From NCBI RefSeq assembly GCF_022201045.2, contig NC_068557.1:3100001-3164000 (forward strand): 64,000 bases of DNA. Direction: 5' to 3'. This stretch comes from Citrus sinensis. Lineage: Eukaryota; Streptophyta; Magnoliopsida; Sapindales; Rutaceae. The notes under the pieces were generated by a model. It had not been told where the DNA came from, did no database searches, and saw nothing but the letters and a program-made list of their open reading frames with translations. Shown piece after piece: positions 36,768 through 48,213 of this stretch. Numbering within the stretch: the stretch's first letter is position 1; the number at the start of each line of letters is the position of its first letter. Made by a program: the position numbers and the translations under genes.

Positions 36768-39700
36768 ATGTCCATCGCCAGTTGCTTCTTTGCCTCCGCG
36801 TCTCTCTCCACAATCTCTAACAACAACACCCCAGAACTCAATCTCAACCGTCCATCTCCTCTTCCCCTCCGCCTCTCCGTCACGTCACCACCCTCCTCCT
36901 CCTCCTTCACCACCCCTCTCTCCCTCCACCTCCACCACCACCGCCGACCACCCACCTCCCTTTTTCTCGCCTTCTCCACCCCCACCTCCTCTGGCGGCGG
37001 CGGCGGCGACGACAACTACAACAACAATGGTGGTAGTGGTGGTGGTGGTGGTGGAAATAACAATGATGGCGATGGCGATGGTGAGAATGCGGGTGAGAAG
37101 AACAGGGAGGAGGCGTTGATCGTGTTGGCGGAGGCGAAGAGGTCGATGGAGAGTCTGCCGAAGGACTTGGCGGCCGCGATCAAGGACGGGAGGATTCCTG
37201 GGGCGGTGTTGTCGAGGTACTTTGAGCTTGAGAAGTCCGGTTTGTTCAAATGGCTGATGCAATTTGGTGGGTTCAAGGAAAGGTTATTGGCTGATGATCT
37301 TTTCTTGGCAAAGGTCCTCTTTGAATGCGGCGTTGGTATCTTCACCAAGGTTTGTTTTATTCTTCTTCTTCATTTGGATCACTTTGATGGAGGAAAAGTG
37401 TTTGTTTAATTTATTGGTAAAATGAGTACACTTGGAAAAATTTTGTTTGATTCGGTGAAGCGGATATGTTCATGATGATTGCTGTCTATAGGGAGCATAT
37501 GGATCAAATCAAATTTCAACCCTCAATTGAGCCTTAACTATGTAGTGAGTAGTATTGATAAGAATTGTGTGACGGTTGCTGCAGCTTACTGCATTCTGGG
37601 CGTAATTATGCATTGTTTGAGCAGGTTATTTTGAACTGCAGATCTATGAAAATGCCCCTGTAAAGAACTGTCGTCCTCGCTCATTATGATATGCAGTTAT
37701 GCCAAAGTAGAAATTCATTGTTTTGCTTGATAGTAATAATGCTTTATAATACACCACTTCGATATGTTTTGCTGTTTCTCACTTTGTGTGTTGCTCTGAA
37801 TTTCTCTAGTTTAGTTAGGCCTACAACCTTAAATTTCATCAAGGGTAACACTTTTTTCTTTTATCTTTCAATTGCCCAGACAGCTGCAGAGTATGATCGG
37901 CGCAGGGAAAACTTTTTTAAGGAGCTTGAAATTGTTTTTGCGGATGTGGTATGGTTCTTTTAATTTGCTATAAATTGTTATTGATTTTTCAGATTCATGA
38001 TTTCTTTTGCTGTGAGGTTATATTAAATCAGCACTAAATATGAGTGGATTTAGATTTTTTTTTTCTTTAAAAATATTGCACGTTCTTGTGCAAATGGGTT
38101 GCCTTATTGTGAAAATAGCTCAGTGATTGCAACTACAATTAACTTGAGCCAAACATAAGGCTTATGGTTATATTCTAAAATACTTATACAATCTTTGTGA
38201 AATCTTTAAATGTTGAGTATGTGCATATTTTTATACCTAAATTTATGAACCAAGTAGTTGTTTTATTCATAAACTGAAAAAAATGTTTGATGGTTCGTGT
38301 ATTATGCATTAAGTATATGTAATCTCTATAATTTGAGTTGTCATTTCCTTTTCTCTTAGGTAATGGCCATAATTGCAGATTTCATGCTTGTTTATCTTCC
38401 TGCTCCTACTGTCGCTCTCCGATCGTCTTTTGCAGTCCATGCTGGTCCCATATCCAAGTTCTTCTACAACTGCCCAGATAATGCTTTCCAGGTTCAGTTT
38501 TGTCCAAATTTTGCAAAATTATTTCTGGGATTATAAAGCAAGAGACTTAGCTGTTTTTTAACCTCTTTATGCAGGTGGCACTCTCTGGAACTTCTTATTC
38601 ATTGCTGCAGAGGTTAGGTGCCATAGCGGTAAGAAATTTCTTATGTTGAATATATTTTGTTAGGAATTCTCAAATTTATTCTGAAAAGTATACTTTATAT
38701 TTTATATTATCTGTGTGTTACGCAGCGGAACGGGGCAAAGCTTTTTGCAGTTGGCACCACTTCGTCGCTGGTAAGTTAGTTTTTTCTTAAGAGGTTCTTT
38801 GCTTTAAGCATGAGTCTCTCTGTCTTTAGATTGTTTTTATCTGCCTATGGCAGGATTGTTTTATCACTCTGTTGTTTGGCATGAGGTCTTAATGTACTTA
38901 AAGTTGTTGAGATCTTATCATGCATTCCTCCTTGTGTATCTACATGTACACACACACACTCAAACTCTTTTTGTTTATAAGGATGAAATCATTATATATT
39001 CACCAAAGACATGATAGAATTGGACTGGGTATTACATCTTTCTTTGGGTGGTCCCATCACAAAACATCAAAATGGTTTGGTTGGCCTTATGGATTTCAAA
39101 GTCCCGGGTTAGTGTTTATTGCTTTTGCCTAAGCACTTAGATACCTTCGCTTCTTCTGGTGCTTTGCCAATAGCAAATGTCGATCAAATGCTGTGGTTTT
39201 GCTATAAGTTGAAATCTTTTGATGCGTTATAGAAGTCATCTTGGGGATCTATCTTGTCCATCTTGGCTATAATGATTTAATTCATAAAATTCATGTATTT
39301 ATTTCTTCTATTATTTGAGAATTTGAACTTGTGGAGCTCTTAAAGTTCTTGATGGCCATTAGCTTGTTATGCCAGAGATTTTCTCTTTACTAAATGTGGT
39401 CAATTGAATCTGAAATATGGATATGCTTGCATCTAATGCAATTTAATTTTTCAAAGGTTGGGACAGCTGTGACAAATGCCTTAATCAATGCACGAAAGGC
39501 TGTGGACAAGTCTTCCGAAGGTGAAGTTGAAAATGTGCCCATACTTTCAACCAGTGTTGCTTATGGTGTCTATATGGCAGTTTCTAGCAACCTCAGGTAT
39601 GAGTTTCTGACGACCATCACTTTGTTCAAACCCTGGTTTGCTATCATTGGCCTAAGTCTGAAGCCCACTTTGATGTCCATAACACACTATGTCTATTTAT

Positions 39701-40740
39701 CTAATCTTGTTAAAACAATATGAAGTCTAGAGCCCTTTTTCTGCTTATTTATTTATTTTTTTTATAAGTAGTTGGTATGCTGCCGAGTTATCTATTGGTA
39801 TATTGTGGAGTATTTAGATATATATATTTTTGTTCAATGACTGTTCATGTTCTTCTGCTTTGGGCTAAGCTGTATTTTTTGTTAATAATTTGCTTGCAAC
39901 AAATTCAAACTCTACATATTGATGCTTTATGTGGACATTTAATTATAGATTCTAGCAAATAGACTAGGTTGTCATTTATTTATTATTATTATTATTATTT
40001 TTTCATGAATGGAAATCAAACTTCCTCCTCACTCCACGAGGTTTTACCATTGAACCTACGAGCACTCACAAAAATGTGAAGTTGCCACAGAACTGAGATG
40101 CTAATAATATGAATGAGTACAACTTCCTAGTGTAAATATAGACATAATATTGGTTTAAGAGACCTGGATGGTTACATTCTTACTTGAAACTACCTACATC
40201 TGCTAGGGGCTTGGAGGTGGACCTTCATGGTCTAAATGTCTAAGTGGAAGATATTTGAAATGGTATATGTCTATGAGAAACAAATTTGACATATTACAGA
40301 AGTGCATGTTGAACATGGGACGCCTACTCATTCCTATAATTTATGGAAAATTTCCCCAATAGACGTTCCTTTGTCTTTTGATATATTCTTGTTGAAGGTA
40401 ACAACTCTGCATGGGAGTATTTTAGTTACGACACATTTGTGTTTCACAGGTACCAAGTACTGGCTGGTGTTATAGAACAGCGAATTTTGGAGCCTTTACT
40501 GCACCAGCACAAGCTTATTCTCAGTGCAATTTGCTTCGCCGTTCGAACAGGCAACACATACTTGGGTTCATTGTTGTAAGATTCTGATTTTTTTCCTCCC
40601 AAATTTCAATGCTAAGGGTAACCTTATCACTCCAAATAAACTCATTATGAGTTTTAATTTGCTTTGGCAGGTGGGTGGACTATGCTCGTTTGATAGGAAT
40701 TCAGAAGGCTCACGAGGATGAGAAGGTTTTGTCTGGGTAA
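36768..40740 (+). CDS. RETICULATA-related protein (DUF3411), chloroplast envelope, eight exons
   Basis: Eight exons join in frame: 36768-37349, 37880-37948, 38360-38491, 38575-38628, 38726-38770, 39457-39596, 40450-40575 and 40671-40740, all with GT-AG introns, giving 405 aa. Residues 1-65 are Ser/Pro/His-rich without acidic residues, as in a transit peptide. A Gly/Asn/Asp low-complexity linker follows. From about residue 115 comes the conserved RETICULATA domain, with blocks such as SLPKDLAAAIKDGRIP, WLMQFGGFKERLLADDLF, DFMLVYLPAPTVALR, GAKLFAVGTTSSLVGTAVTN, SNLRYQ and VDYARLIGIQKAHE. Family members are plastid inner-envelope proteins needed for normal mesophyll and vein-reticulate leaf pattern; their molecular activity is not established. 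Best resemblance is to the short RER3/RER4-type members; the exact orthologue is not decided. It is convergent with the glycosyltransferase gene at 41380-43032. Confidence 0.93.
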
Positions 40741-41379
40741 TATGCATTTTGAAGTCTGAAGCTATTTTCAGTTATATAAGTAGGTATAAGATATCGATTC
40801 ATGATAAGTTTTATACATGTGGGGAATTTGAAAGTAGTCATGATGAAACTGCCTTTGTAATTCTTTTTGCCTATCAGCCGACATTTTCTTGAAGTCGATC
40901 TATCTTTCATGTAATTCCATGATTTTCTACTTTCCCCCAATTAATTTCTACAGATTTCCTGAATTAGGCATTTTCCCGAAACTTTTCTGCACCTGAAAAA
41001 CATCTGATGCATCTGTTAGGTGGCAATAATAATGATGAAAGGTTTCTGATAGAATGTGTTTGGCGCCTACTTTTTTTAAGCTGTTTATACTTGGTGCTTC
41101 ATGATTTATGATTTATGTCGCTGGTGCAAGGGCAAGTTAACTCTTGTGGTTGCTGAGCACAGCACACAGCCAAAAATAATGTGGTTGAGTCGTGCTTTAT
41201 TGCTGTAGATGTAGAAAGTAGTCAGAGTTGTATGAGAGTTTGAACAAATCAAATTCATTCTTTTAGATGCATAAAAAATCACCAAGATCTTTTGGAGACA
41301 AAAATAGAAAAAATAGTTGAAGGTCGCATGTAGATATTTCTATTCATGCAGCAATGAACATCAAAATTTTGAATCAAAT
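40741..41379. other. Convergent 3' intergenic region
   Basis: 639 bp between the stop codons of the RETICULATA-related gene (plus) and the DUF604 gene (minus). It should hold both 3' UTRs. The minus-strand frame at 40710-40940 is not convincing. No other feature is seen. Confidence 0.6.
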
Positions 41380-43032
41380 TTAGGAAATGATTTCATCTTT
41401 TGTACATTTCCTTAGCTTGATATCAGTAACATTCACGTCACGCATCTTCTCAACATCGCAGCATTCAGTTTTCCCCATCTGGAAGATGCATGAAGTACAG
41501 ACATCATTTCATATTCTATAGTTTTGTCAATTATATGAATGCTGATGATAATGAGATGGTATGGAGTAGGGAACTCACCCTCTTGTGTTCAGTTGCTGGA
41601 GAAAATACATGAATTGTGTTGATGGAATCTGCAGAAATATTGCCACTGTTTGAACAAGGTGGCAGATTTCGCGGTAATGCGCGGAGATAAGTTGTAGCAA
41701 TTTTATTTTCTGTTGAATTCTCTGCAGAATGAAAGAAGAAAACATGGGGTGCTTCACATGAGTTTCTGGTGATGCCCCGAGTATTGAACATGTAAAGTGG
41801 TTGCCTGTCGCTCCTCCGCCATGGCCTGAATGTCTCGAGGGGTTTCACTACAAAATTTCTAGGGAGAATACTTTCATATATATGTGTTGTGTAGCCCCAG
41901 GAGATGGAGAAAGACCAATTTCTTTGCATGTCATAGCAGATAGTTTGTTGTAGGAGACGTGAATGGTCAAGTTTTGCCGCCTTCATCAGATGGTTTATGG
42001 ACTTGGAGCGACTCATTGAGGGAAAGATTGGATTTATGACGTCAAGGTGGTGGAGCGAGAGGACCGGTATCTGAGGAAGAGCTGATAGGAGACCGGATAT
42101 GTCACTGTGTAGATCAATCTGCATTCTCCATTACAATGAGGATACAAAGAAGCACTTTTAGAATTTAAAAACTTACTAAAATTAAGAATCTTCAAAGCAT
42201 GATCATAAGTTACCTGGTGAAAGCCCTTCTCAAGCGTTAGGGTGACTCCCAAATCTGCCAAGCAAGAATATAACATGAGGTCACTGGCATACAAATTCTG
42301 ATATTTCTCAACACACTTATCAAACTTTGCAGCCAATGCTTCTACAAGAGGATAGCTCAAAGCATAGCCAGCTCCACCAAATGCCATATTAAAAGAAGCA
42401 TGAAAATTTGAAGAAACACACTCAGAATTTGTCCCAATGTAAAGATATTGAGTGTGGTCATATTTTGCAAGAACCTCAACCAAGTTATCTACAAAGAGAA
42501 TGGTGTCATCATCAGCCATTACATACCATCTCACATCTTCATCTCCCTCTCTAAACGTCTCCAAAATTGTTCGAAACACTCGAACTTGAAATGAGTTCTT
42601 AATCTTTTCGTATGATTTTAAACGGGTGATGTTTTCGTTTACTCGAAATGGAGGAGAGGATGGAGGCCATGGTAAGAACTCTCTACTGGGAAATCTTTCT
42701 AAAAAGAGATAACCCCTTGTTACGTTTGGTCGCCACCATGCTTCAACGTATGCCCTTCTGTATTTCCAGCCATTTACGGTACCCGCAATGCCGAACACAA
42801 TGTGGTTGATATTTGTAGGGGAAGTAACATTACTTGATGAAGCTGGCCATATTACTTTGAAGTGTGGAGAGAAATAGGTAATAGAGTGATTGTAAAGTTG
42901 GTTAAACAAGAGTGTGTAGAACAAAAAGAGAACTAACCCTGAAATTGCTAGAGATTTACACAAAGTTTCTAAAGATAAATTTTGAAAACTTTGCTTCATT
43001 TTCCTAACTTTGATTGCTTTCTTTGAAGACAT
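41380..43032 (-). CDS. DUF604 / GT31-like beta-glycosyltransferase, copy A (intact)
   Basis: Three exons on the minus strand, 43032-42214, 42118-41579 and 41478-41390 extended to the TAA at 41380, all phase 0, encode 485 aa. A basic N-terminus is followed by one membrane segment (about residues 30-45), giving type II Golgi topology. The fringe-like catalytic part has the DXD-type motif ADDDT with Asp174-176, which in this fold binds a metal and the UDP-sugar. It continues with YYIGTNSE-type (here YLYIGTNSE) and the conserved GGAGYALSYPLVEAL block. The last exon has a CCDV motif also found in copies B and C. The substrate is unknown; the plant DUF604 family is classed by similarity to fringe-type transferases. 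It belongs to a local tandem family with two further minus-strand copies downstream. Confidence 0.9.
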
Positions 43033-43651
43033 TTCACAAATGAAACAAAAACTTGAAAGAAATTGAAAAGGGGGATGATCCCATGTGACAATTACGTTTA
43101 ATTTTTTTTTTTAATTATTGGGGCATGGATCTTGTTTCCTTAAGTTTGCTAATGCATGTGATCTTATTGGCCTTTCTAATTCTCTAAAACAAGTTTATGA
43201 AATGGGGCTTAAGCATTAAGTTCGTGAGTTGGAGTGATTATCTAACTGCTACGTAAAATTTTAAGTGAGATTTTTGGGAAAAAGTTCTCAAAACATTTTA
43301 CATGCCAGCTAGCTACTAGTACTTCATGTTCTCGGGAACTAAACAAACTTTTTACAACGGTCATAGTGTTTATAAACTTTTATATGATTTTATAATTTTT
43401 CCCCTTTTTTGGGCATCTATGATATAGCACAGAATGAACATAGGATCGATCGTAGCTAGTACTTTAGATAATTCTACTAGATAATAATTTAATTTATTTG
43501 TCTTTTTTAAAAATTCCATTATACTCAAAATTATATGAAAAATTTATAACCTTCATTCCCCCACCCCCCCTCCTTTTTTTTTTTGATTGGTGACTCGAAG
43601 TTGGGCTAAAATTATGAGTTGATTTGTAGTGGAGCTGAATAAGATTTTACC
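43033..43651. other. Upstream region of DUF604 copy A
   Basis: No gene. The stretch at about 43160-43230 (TTCTCTAAAACAAG ... GGGGCTTAAGCATTAAGTTCG) has a recognisable counterpart upstream of copy B at about 53570-53630, showing that both copies inherited the same upstream DNA. Confidence 0.6.
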
Positions 43652-43786
43652 AACTAAATTGGGAAATTTACAAAAATAACCATAAAATTTTTATAATTTT
43701 CACAATTAACCCTCTCAATTTTTTTCTATCAACATTAGCCAAACACACGCTTTTCTCCCTAAATTACCCTTCTTTACAAATCAAAA

Positions 43787-44030
43787 AAAACTTGGTGCGA
43801 CAAACACCTGTCGCACGAAACTTGGTGCGACAGGCACCTGTCGCTCGAAGCCTTGGTGCGACAGGCACCTGTCGCTCGAAGCCTTGGTGCGACAGGCACC
43901 TGTCGCTCGAAGCCTTGGTGCGACAGGCACCTGTCGCACGAAGCCTGGTGCGACAGGCACCTGTCGCACGAAGCCTTGCTGCGACAGGCACCTGTCGCAC
44001 CAAGGCTTAGTGCGACAGGTTGCCTTCCAA
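43787..44030. repeat. Palindromic 30-31-bp tandem array in Pack-MULE 1
   Basis: Seven or so units of about 30-31 bp, each built on a palindrome close to GTGCGACAGGCACCTGTCGC flanked by CTTG and CGAAG. Units alternate CTCGAAG and CACGAAG endings. Every unit can fold on itself. Open frames on both strands (for example 43764-44003 minus and 43792-44010 plus) are read-throughs of this array and not genes. The array sits about 125 bp from the left end and has no counterpart near the right TIR. Confidence 0.92.
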
Positions 44031-44679
44031 GGCACCAACTGTTTTCAGCTTATAGCTTGTATTATTATGGAGGTTTGTTGTTTACGTAAAACTATTCTCG
44101 TCTTGTTTCCCGCTCCATGCATCATGTATGGGAACTGGGGAGGAGCTGTATTACTGTAACCTTCAAAAGGCTACGAAATTAATACTGAAAAAATAAACGT
44201 GAAATTAAAGTCCTTGCAATTTGCATGCAACATCGAGGGGATTTGATCAAACACACAGAGATGATAGATCCGAAGATCTATGGCCTTGGTGAAAAAAAAA
44301 AGGAGAGAGAGCGCAAGAGTAGGGATTCTGAAAAAATTCAACATTTAGAACACATCCCTGCAATAAATCAAAGAAAGTACTGCAGATCTTACGAGAACAA
44401 GTAACATTTACTTGTCATATCATACATTTACCGAAGCATAACCTCTGTAACTTGTAGCTGCATCTCACAATATTTTCATGCTCTATCTCTCTTTCTGTTT
44501 TTTTTTTCTTTTTATTGTTACATTTATGGTAACATGAAATATAAGCATCCGGTTCTTATTTACTTATATTTCAGTCCTTGAGACTATTAACTAATAACAA
44601 CAACTCTCGATGATGTTTTAGTGATTGCAAATGAACAAATAACAGGAAATTAATATTTAGAAGGAGAGGTAATGGAGGA

Positions 44680-45280
44680 AAAAAGAAAGAAATTAATGGA
44701 GAAAAAGCAGGAGATGGGAAGAAAGAGGCTGAGGCTGTTCAAAAGGTGGCATATCATAAGCTGTTTACATTTGCTGACAAACAGGATATCGTTTTGATGA
44801 CGCTGGGATCATTAGGTGCCTTGGACTCTTATTTCGGCCCCCTTGTTGAATCATTTGGCTCCAGTGAGTTGAATCATTTGGCTCCAGTGATCCTTCCCAT
44901 GTTGTAAATGAAGTTCCAAAGGTGACAAAACCATAATTCTTGACGTGCAGCCTTATATTTCTCTAGTTCCTTTGGTTTTGTTATGCTGATATCATTGAAT
45001 GATTTTTAGGCATCTTTGACGTTTGTATATTTTGGCTATTGGCACCGGCATTGCCTAATTTCTTCGTAAGTAACATAAGATTTTGCTCTGCAATATTGCG
45101 GAGGTGTGCTGTTGGACGATCATAGGGTAACGGCAGTCTGCCAGAATCTGTGGCTTGTACTTGAAAACAATTTTGAGACAGGACGCTGTCTTTTTTGATA
45201 CGGAAACATCTATAGGAGCGATCATCAGCGATCATCTGGAGATACAACCTCCTTCTAGAAGCCGCGAGGAAAAGTAAAGA
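44680..45280 (+). pseudogene. Captured ABCB (MDR/P-glycoprotein) transporter fragment
   Basis: The translated blocks AYHKLFTFADKQDIVLMTLG, FGSSDPSHVVNEV, ARICGLYLKTILRQD and FFDTETS match the N-terminal part of the first membrane domain of plant ABCB exporters, from just before the first helix to intracellular loop 1. The expected GT-AG intron (about 44922-45009, 88 bp) is still present, so the capture was at the DNA level. A 22-bp tandem duplication (TTGAATCATTTGGCTCCAGT repeated at about 44845-44890), frameshifts near 45050 and stop codons make it non-functional. No ATP-binding domain is present. Confidence 0.82.
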
Positions 45281-45368
45281 CAAATGAATACGATCAGGAT
45301 GGAGATGAAGTTGTTGTGTTTGTTTTCGCCAGTCCCTTCTTCTTTGTTCGCCACCTTCCCCCGATGAC

Positions 45369-45620
45369 GTGGCAGCGCTGCTGCAACCGGCATTGGTCAG
45401 CGTCACTTCGACCGTAATCGAGGAGTACGACCCCGGCAGACCGAACGATTACGAAGATTACAGGAGAGAGAAGAAGAAGAAAGCGGTGGATGCTGAAATT
45501 AGGAGAGAACTGGAGAGAAGAAGGCGAGAGGAAGAGGAAATGGAGATGAGAGTGAGGGGTAGTTTGGTCTCAAAGGTTCTTTTATGGCTAATGTTGATAG
45601 AAATTTGTTTGGGGGGTTAA
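45369..45620 (+). pseudogene. Captured DRT111/SPF45-like splicing-factor fragment fused to the right TIR
   Basis: An open frame of 83 codons reads ALVSVTSTVIEEYDP then RPNDYEDYRREKKKKA and an Arg/Glu-rich helix. This is the characteristic block before the G-patch region of plant DRT111/SFPS (SPF45-type) splicing factors. The G-patch and RRM are absent. The frame runs on into the MULE inverted repeat at about 45555 and stops there. Expression is unknown; a chimaeric transcript is possible because the frame is open from an ATG. Confidence 0.75.
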
Positions 45621-45674
45621 GATGGAAAAAATCAAAATTTTTATGGTTATTGGTGTAAATTTCCCAACTAAATT

Positions 45675-46446
45675 ACTAATACCAACGGCTCATTTTTGGG
45701 TTAAATATATTCAATTTTGAAAAAAATCTTGAGAGTGATTATTTTCACAAGTTTGGTATTAGGAATCTTTCATTTTTCTAGTCTTTTTGTTATTTACTTA
45801 TCACGATTTTTTTTTTTTTTGGGGCTTAGGTAGGAGCTGAAATTAGGAAAGAATTAATCGATAGCTTAGGTAGGAGTTGAAATTAAGAAAGAATTAATCG
45901 ATATGTATTGTTTTAGAGGATAAAACGATCTCTCTCATTTTATAGATTATTTTTCAACATTATGTAAGTGTTAATTTTAGTCCGCCTCGATTATTTATAG
46001 AGAAACTTTAAGGGGTATCGAAATTTATTGTAATTAAGTTGAACCACACATTAATTACAAAAAGACAAAAAATACCGAGTTAAAATTTTATTTTTGCTTC
46101 ATTGGGCCGGATGTAATGCGGATATGAAAAGATAAAAAATAAACATACTTAGATGAAATTGATCAAAAAAGTATAATGCTTTTTCCCAAAAATATTCAAT
46201 TTATAAGTTTGCAGTTTATAAAATTGCGAATATCTGCACGACATAAGAATTGAACATGAGTTAATTCTTTGTACAAATGAAGTAGACAATCAATCATACA
46301 AATAGTTTAAGATTAAAGACCTTAATCTTCAATGGAGCAGATAGTGTTAATTAATCCCCTTGTATTATTGTTACTTATTCGCGGTAACAACTCCTACGTA
46401 TCCAATAATTCTCCTTCATGCCGTTCATCTTAGCTTCACATTACAT
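45675..46446. other. Spacer between Pack-MULE 1 and DUF604 copy B
   Basis: No gene. A roughly 40-bp tandem duplication lies at 45822-45903 (AGCTTAGGTAGGAG and AAAGAATTAATCGATA words in both copies). Confidence 0.6.
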
Positions 46447-47884
46447 TTAAGCCAACATTTCACCTTTCATGCAGGCGCTTAGCTTAACGTCCACAGTGTC
46501 CTCACCAGCTACATATTTAACATCACAGCATTCAATTCTTCCTGCCTGAAAAAAAGAAAAAGAAAAAGAAAAAGAAAAAAAACCAAAAGATCAATAATGT
46601 TAGGGATCCAAGCATTTAATTCTCAGTTGTTATGACAATTTATTTATAAGCATCACATTAAGTTCGTTATTAGTATTCAATATGATGGAAAAATTATTCA
46701 TAAGCTATCATATCAGTTTTCATTCAAATATTAAAATCCATAGTGTTATCGAATTTTACATTGTTTGAATTGGCTTAGTAGAAAAACACCTCTTTGCGTC
46801 CTGTTGATGGCGAAAAAACTTGAATCTTGTGGATTGGATTAGCCGAAGGATTGCCATTTGATAAACAAATCGGCAAGTTACCGGGCGAACTTCGAGTGTA
46901 GTTGGTAACAACAACGTGGTATCGTCCAATATTATTACTCTCAATAACAGATTCTAAGAAAAATACATGAGGAGCTTCACAAGGATTATTAGACAGCCAC
47001 CGAGTGTTGAACATGAAGAACGGGGGCCTGCTCTTTTGCCACGGCCGGAACGTTGGAGGGGTCTCCTCAGAAAGCTTCGAGGGAAAATGCTTTGATAGAT
47101 ATGTGCTGAGTAGCCCCATGAGATTGAGAGTGTCCAGTTGCTTTGCCGGTGGTAGCATTTTGTTTGTTGCAATAGACGTGATTGGTCAAATTTTGCTGGT
47201 TTCATCAGATGGTTTATGGATTCGGATCTGTTCTTCGAGGGAAAGATCGGATCTATGGCGTCGAAATGGTGAAGACTGATTAATGGAGAGCTTGGGTGAG
47301 ATGATAAGAGGCCTGAAATGTCAACTCGTAGATCAATCTGCATGTTCCAATGGCACTTTTCAAGTATTTCAACATTTTTCAATCAGCAGAATTATACTTT
47401 AAGTCCTTAATTTATTTTTAAATTGTTTGTTACATCACTAACGTCATAATTTTAATGTTCAAACTTTTTGTTGGAAAACATTTGTGACTTTATACCGTTC
47501 AAAACCTTTCTTATCTTCTCACACATATATCAGATTAGATTGATAACAAAAAAGGTACTATAAAATCTTAGGATTTTACTCAAAAGTTAAGGATTACTCA
47601 ACCTTATAAATTTAATTCAATATTCTCAGCGGATGTGAGATAATGTCTCTAGTAAAAGAACCTAAAATGTATGTGTATGTATGAAAAAAAAAAAAAAGAA
47701 ACAATAAGGACCTAACTATTATTCCATTTTCATCTCAAGTGAGATGGCAGTCTTCCTATAATTCAGTTTTTATTTAATATATTTCCCACCAAAAGTGAGA
47801 ACATATATATAGCAATACAGTTGACACTTAGAAACTATTATTAATTACATTATTCATTGAATTAAGTATAATCAATTACCTGGT

Positions 47885-48213
47885 AGAAAGAAATCAGAAT
47901 AAGGATGTTTGGAAGCTGAGAAAATTTAGAATTGAAAGCTTTTAGCTCTTATGATTTTATTTATCAAAACTTAACTAAGAAACTGTACACAGATTGCTTA
48001 TATACACAGCTGATGCTCAGCTCAATTAGTTAACTAATTACAAAACTAATTCTAGCTAGCTATAACAACTTCAACTAATTATCACGTGAACAAGTAACTA
48101 CATAACCACCAGGTGCCAGCTGGCATGCCATGTCATCAACCTTTAATTGTAAGCTGGAGCTGCTGCTATCCTCTGCTTTACAGTCTATGCTACTGATGTG
48201 TGCTTCCTTAACA
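47885..48213 (-). repeat. 3' LTR of the copia element
   Basis: 329 bp. On the element strand it begins TGTTAAGGAAGC and ends GATTTCTTTCT. It has a TATA box TATATAAG at about 47997-48004 and an AATAAA-type signal near 47952-47960. It also encodes the last 46 or so residues and the stop codon of the polyprotein. Confidence 0.95.

Larger units (their letters stand above)
43661..45665. mobile_element. Pack-MULE, 2005 bp, with palindrome array and two captured gene fragments
   Basis: Both ends start GGGAAATTTACA and form about 110-bp inverted repeats (left to about 43775, right from about 45555) sharing the block TTTCTATCAACATTAGCC. The 9-bp duplication AACTAAATT is perfect at 43652-43660 and 45666-45674, as for Mutator-like elements. 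Inside are a palindrome array (43787-44030), an ABCB transporter fragment (about 44680-45280, still with an intron) and a DRT111/SPF45-like fragment (45369-45560) joined to the right TIR. There is no transposase, so it depends on an autonomous MULE elsewhere. It is related to the element at 60667-61863 through the TIRs and the array. Confidence 0.92.

Noticed and set aside
36572..37348. Minus-strand and alternate-frame ORFs over the first exon of the RETICULATA-related gene
   Set aside because: Low-complexity GGT/CCA repeats keep several frames open; the plus-strand frame from 36768 continues through seven more exons of a known family.
43787..44030. Regularly spaced repeats that look like a CRISPR array
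   Set aside because: The units are tandem palindromes without unique spacers, in a plant nuclear sequence, inside a MULE.
43764..44159. Several overlapping open frames on both strands with repeated VRQAPVA-type peptides
   Set aside because: They are readings of the palindrome array; the palindrome gives similar peptides in several frames of both strands. No start context or domain supports a gene.
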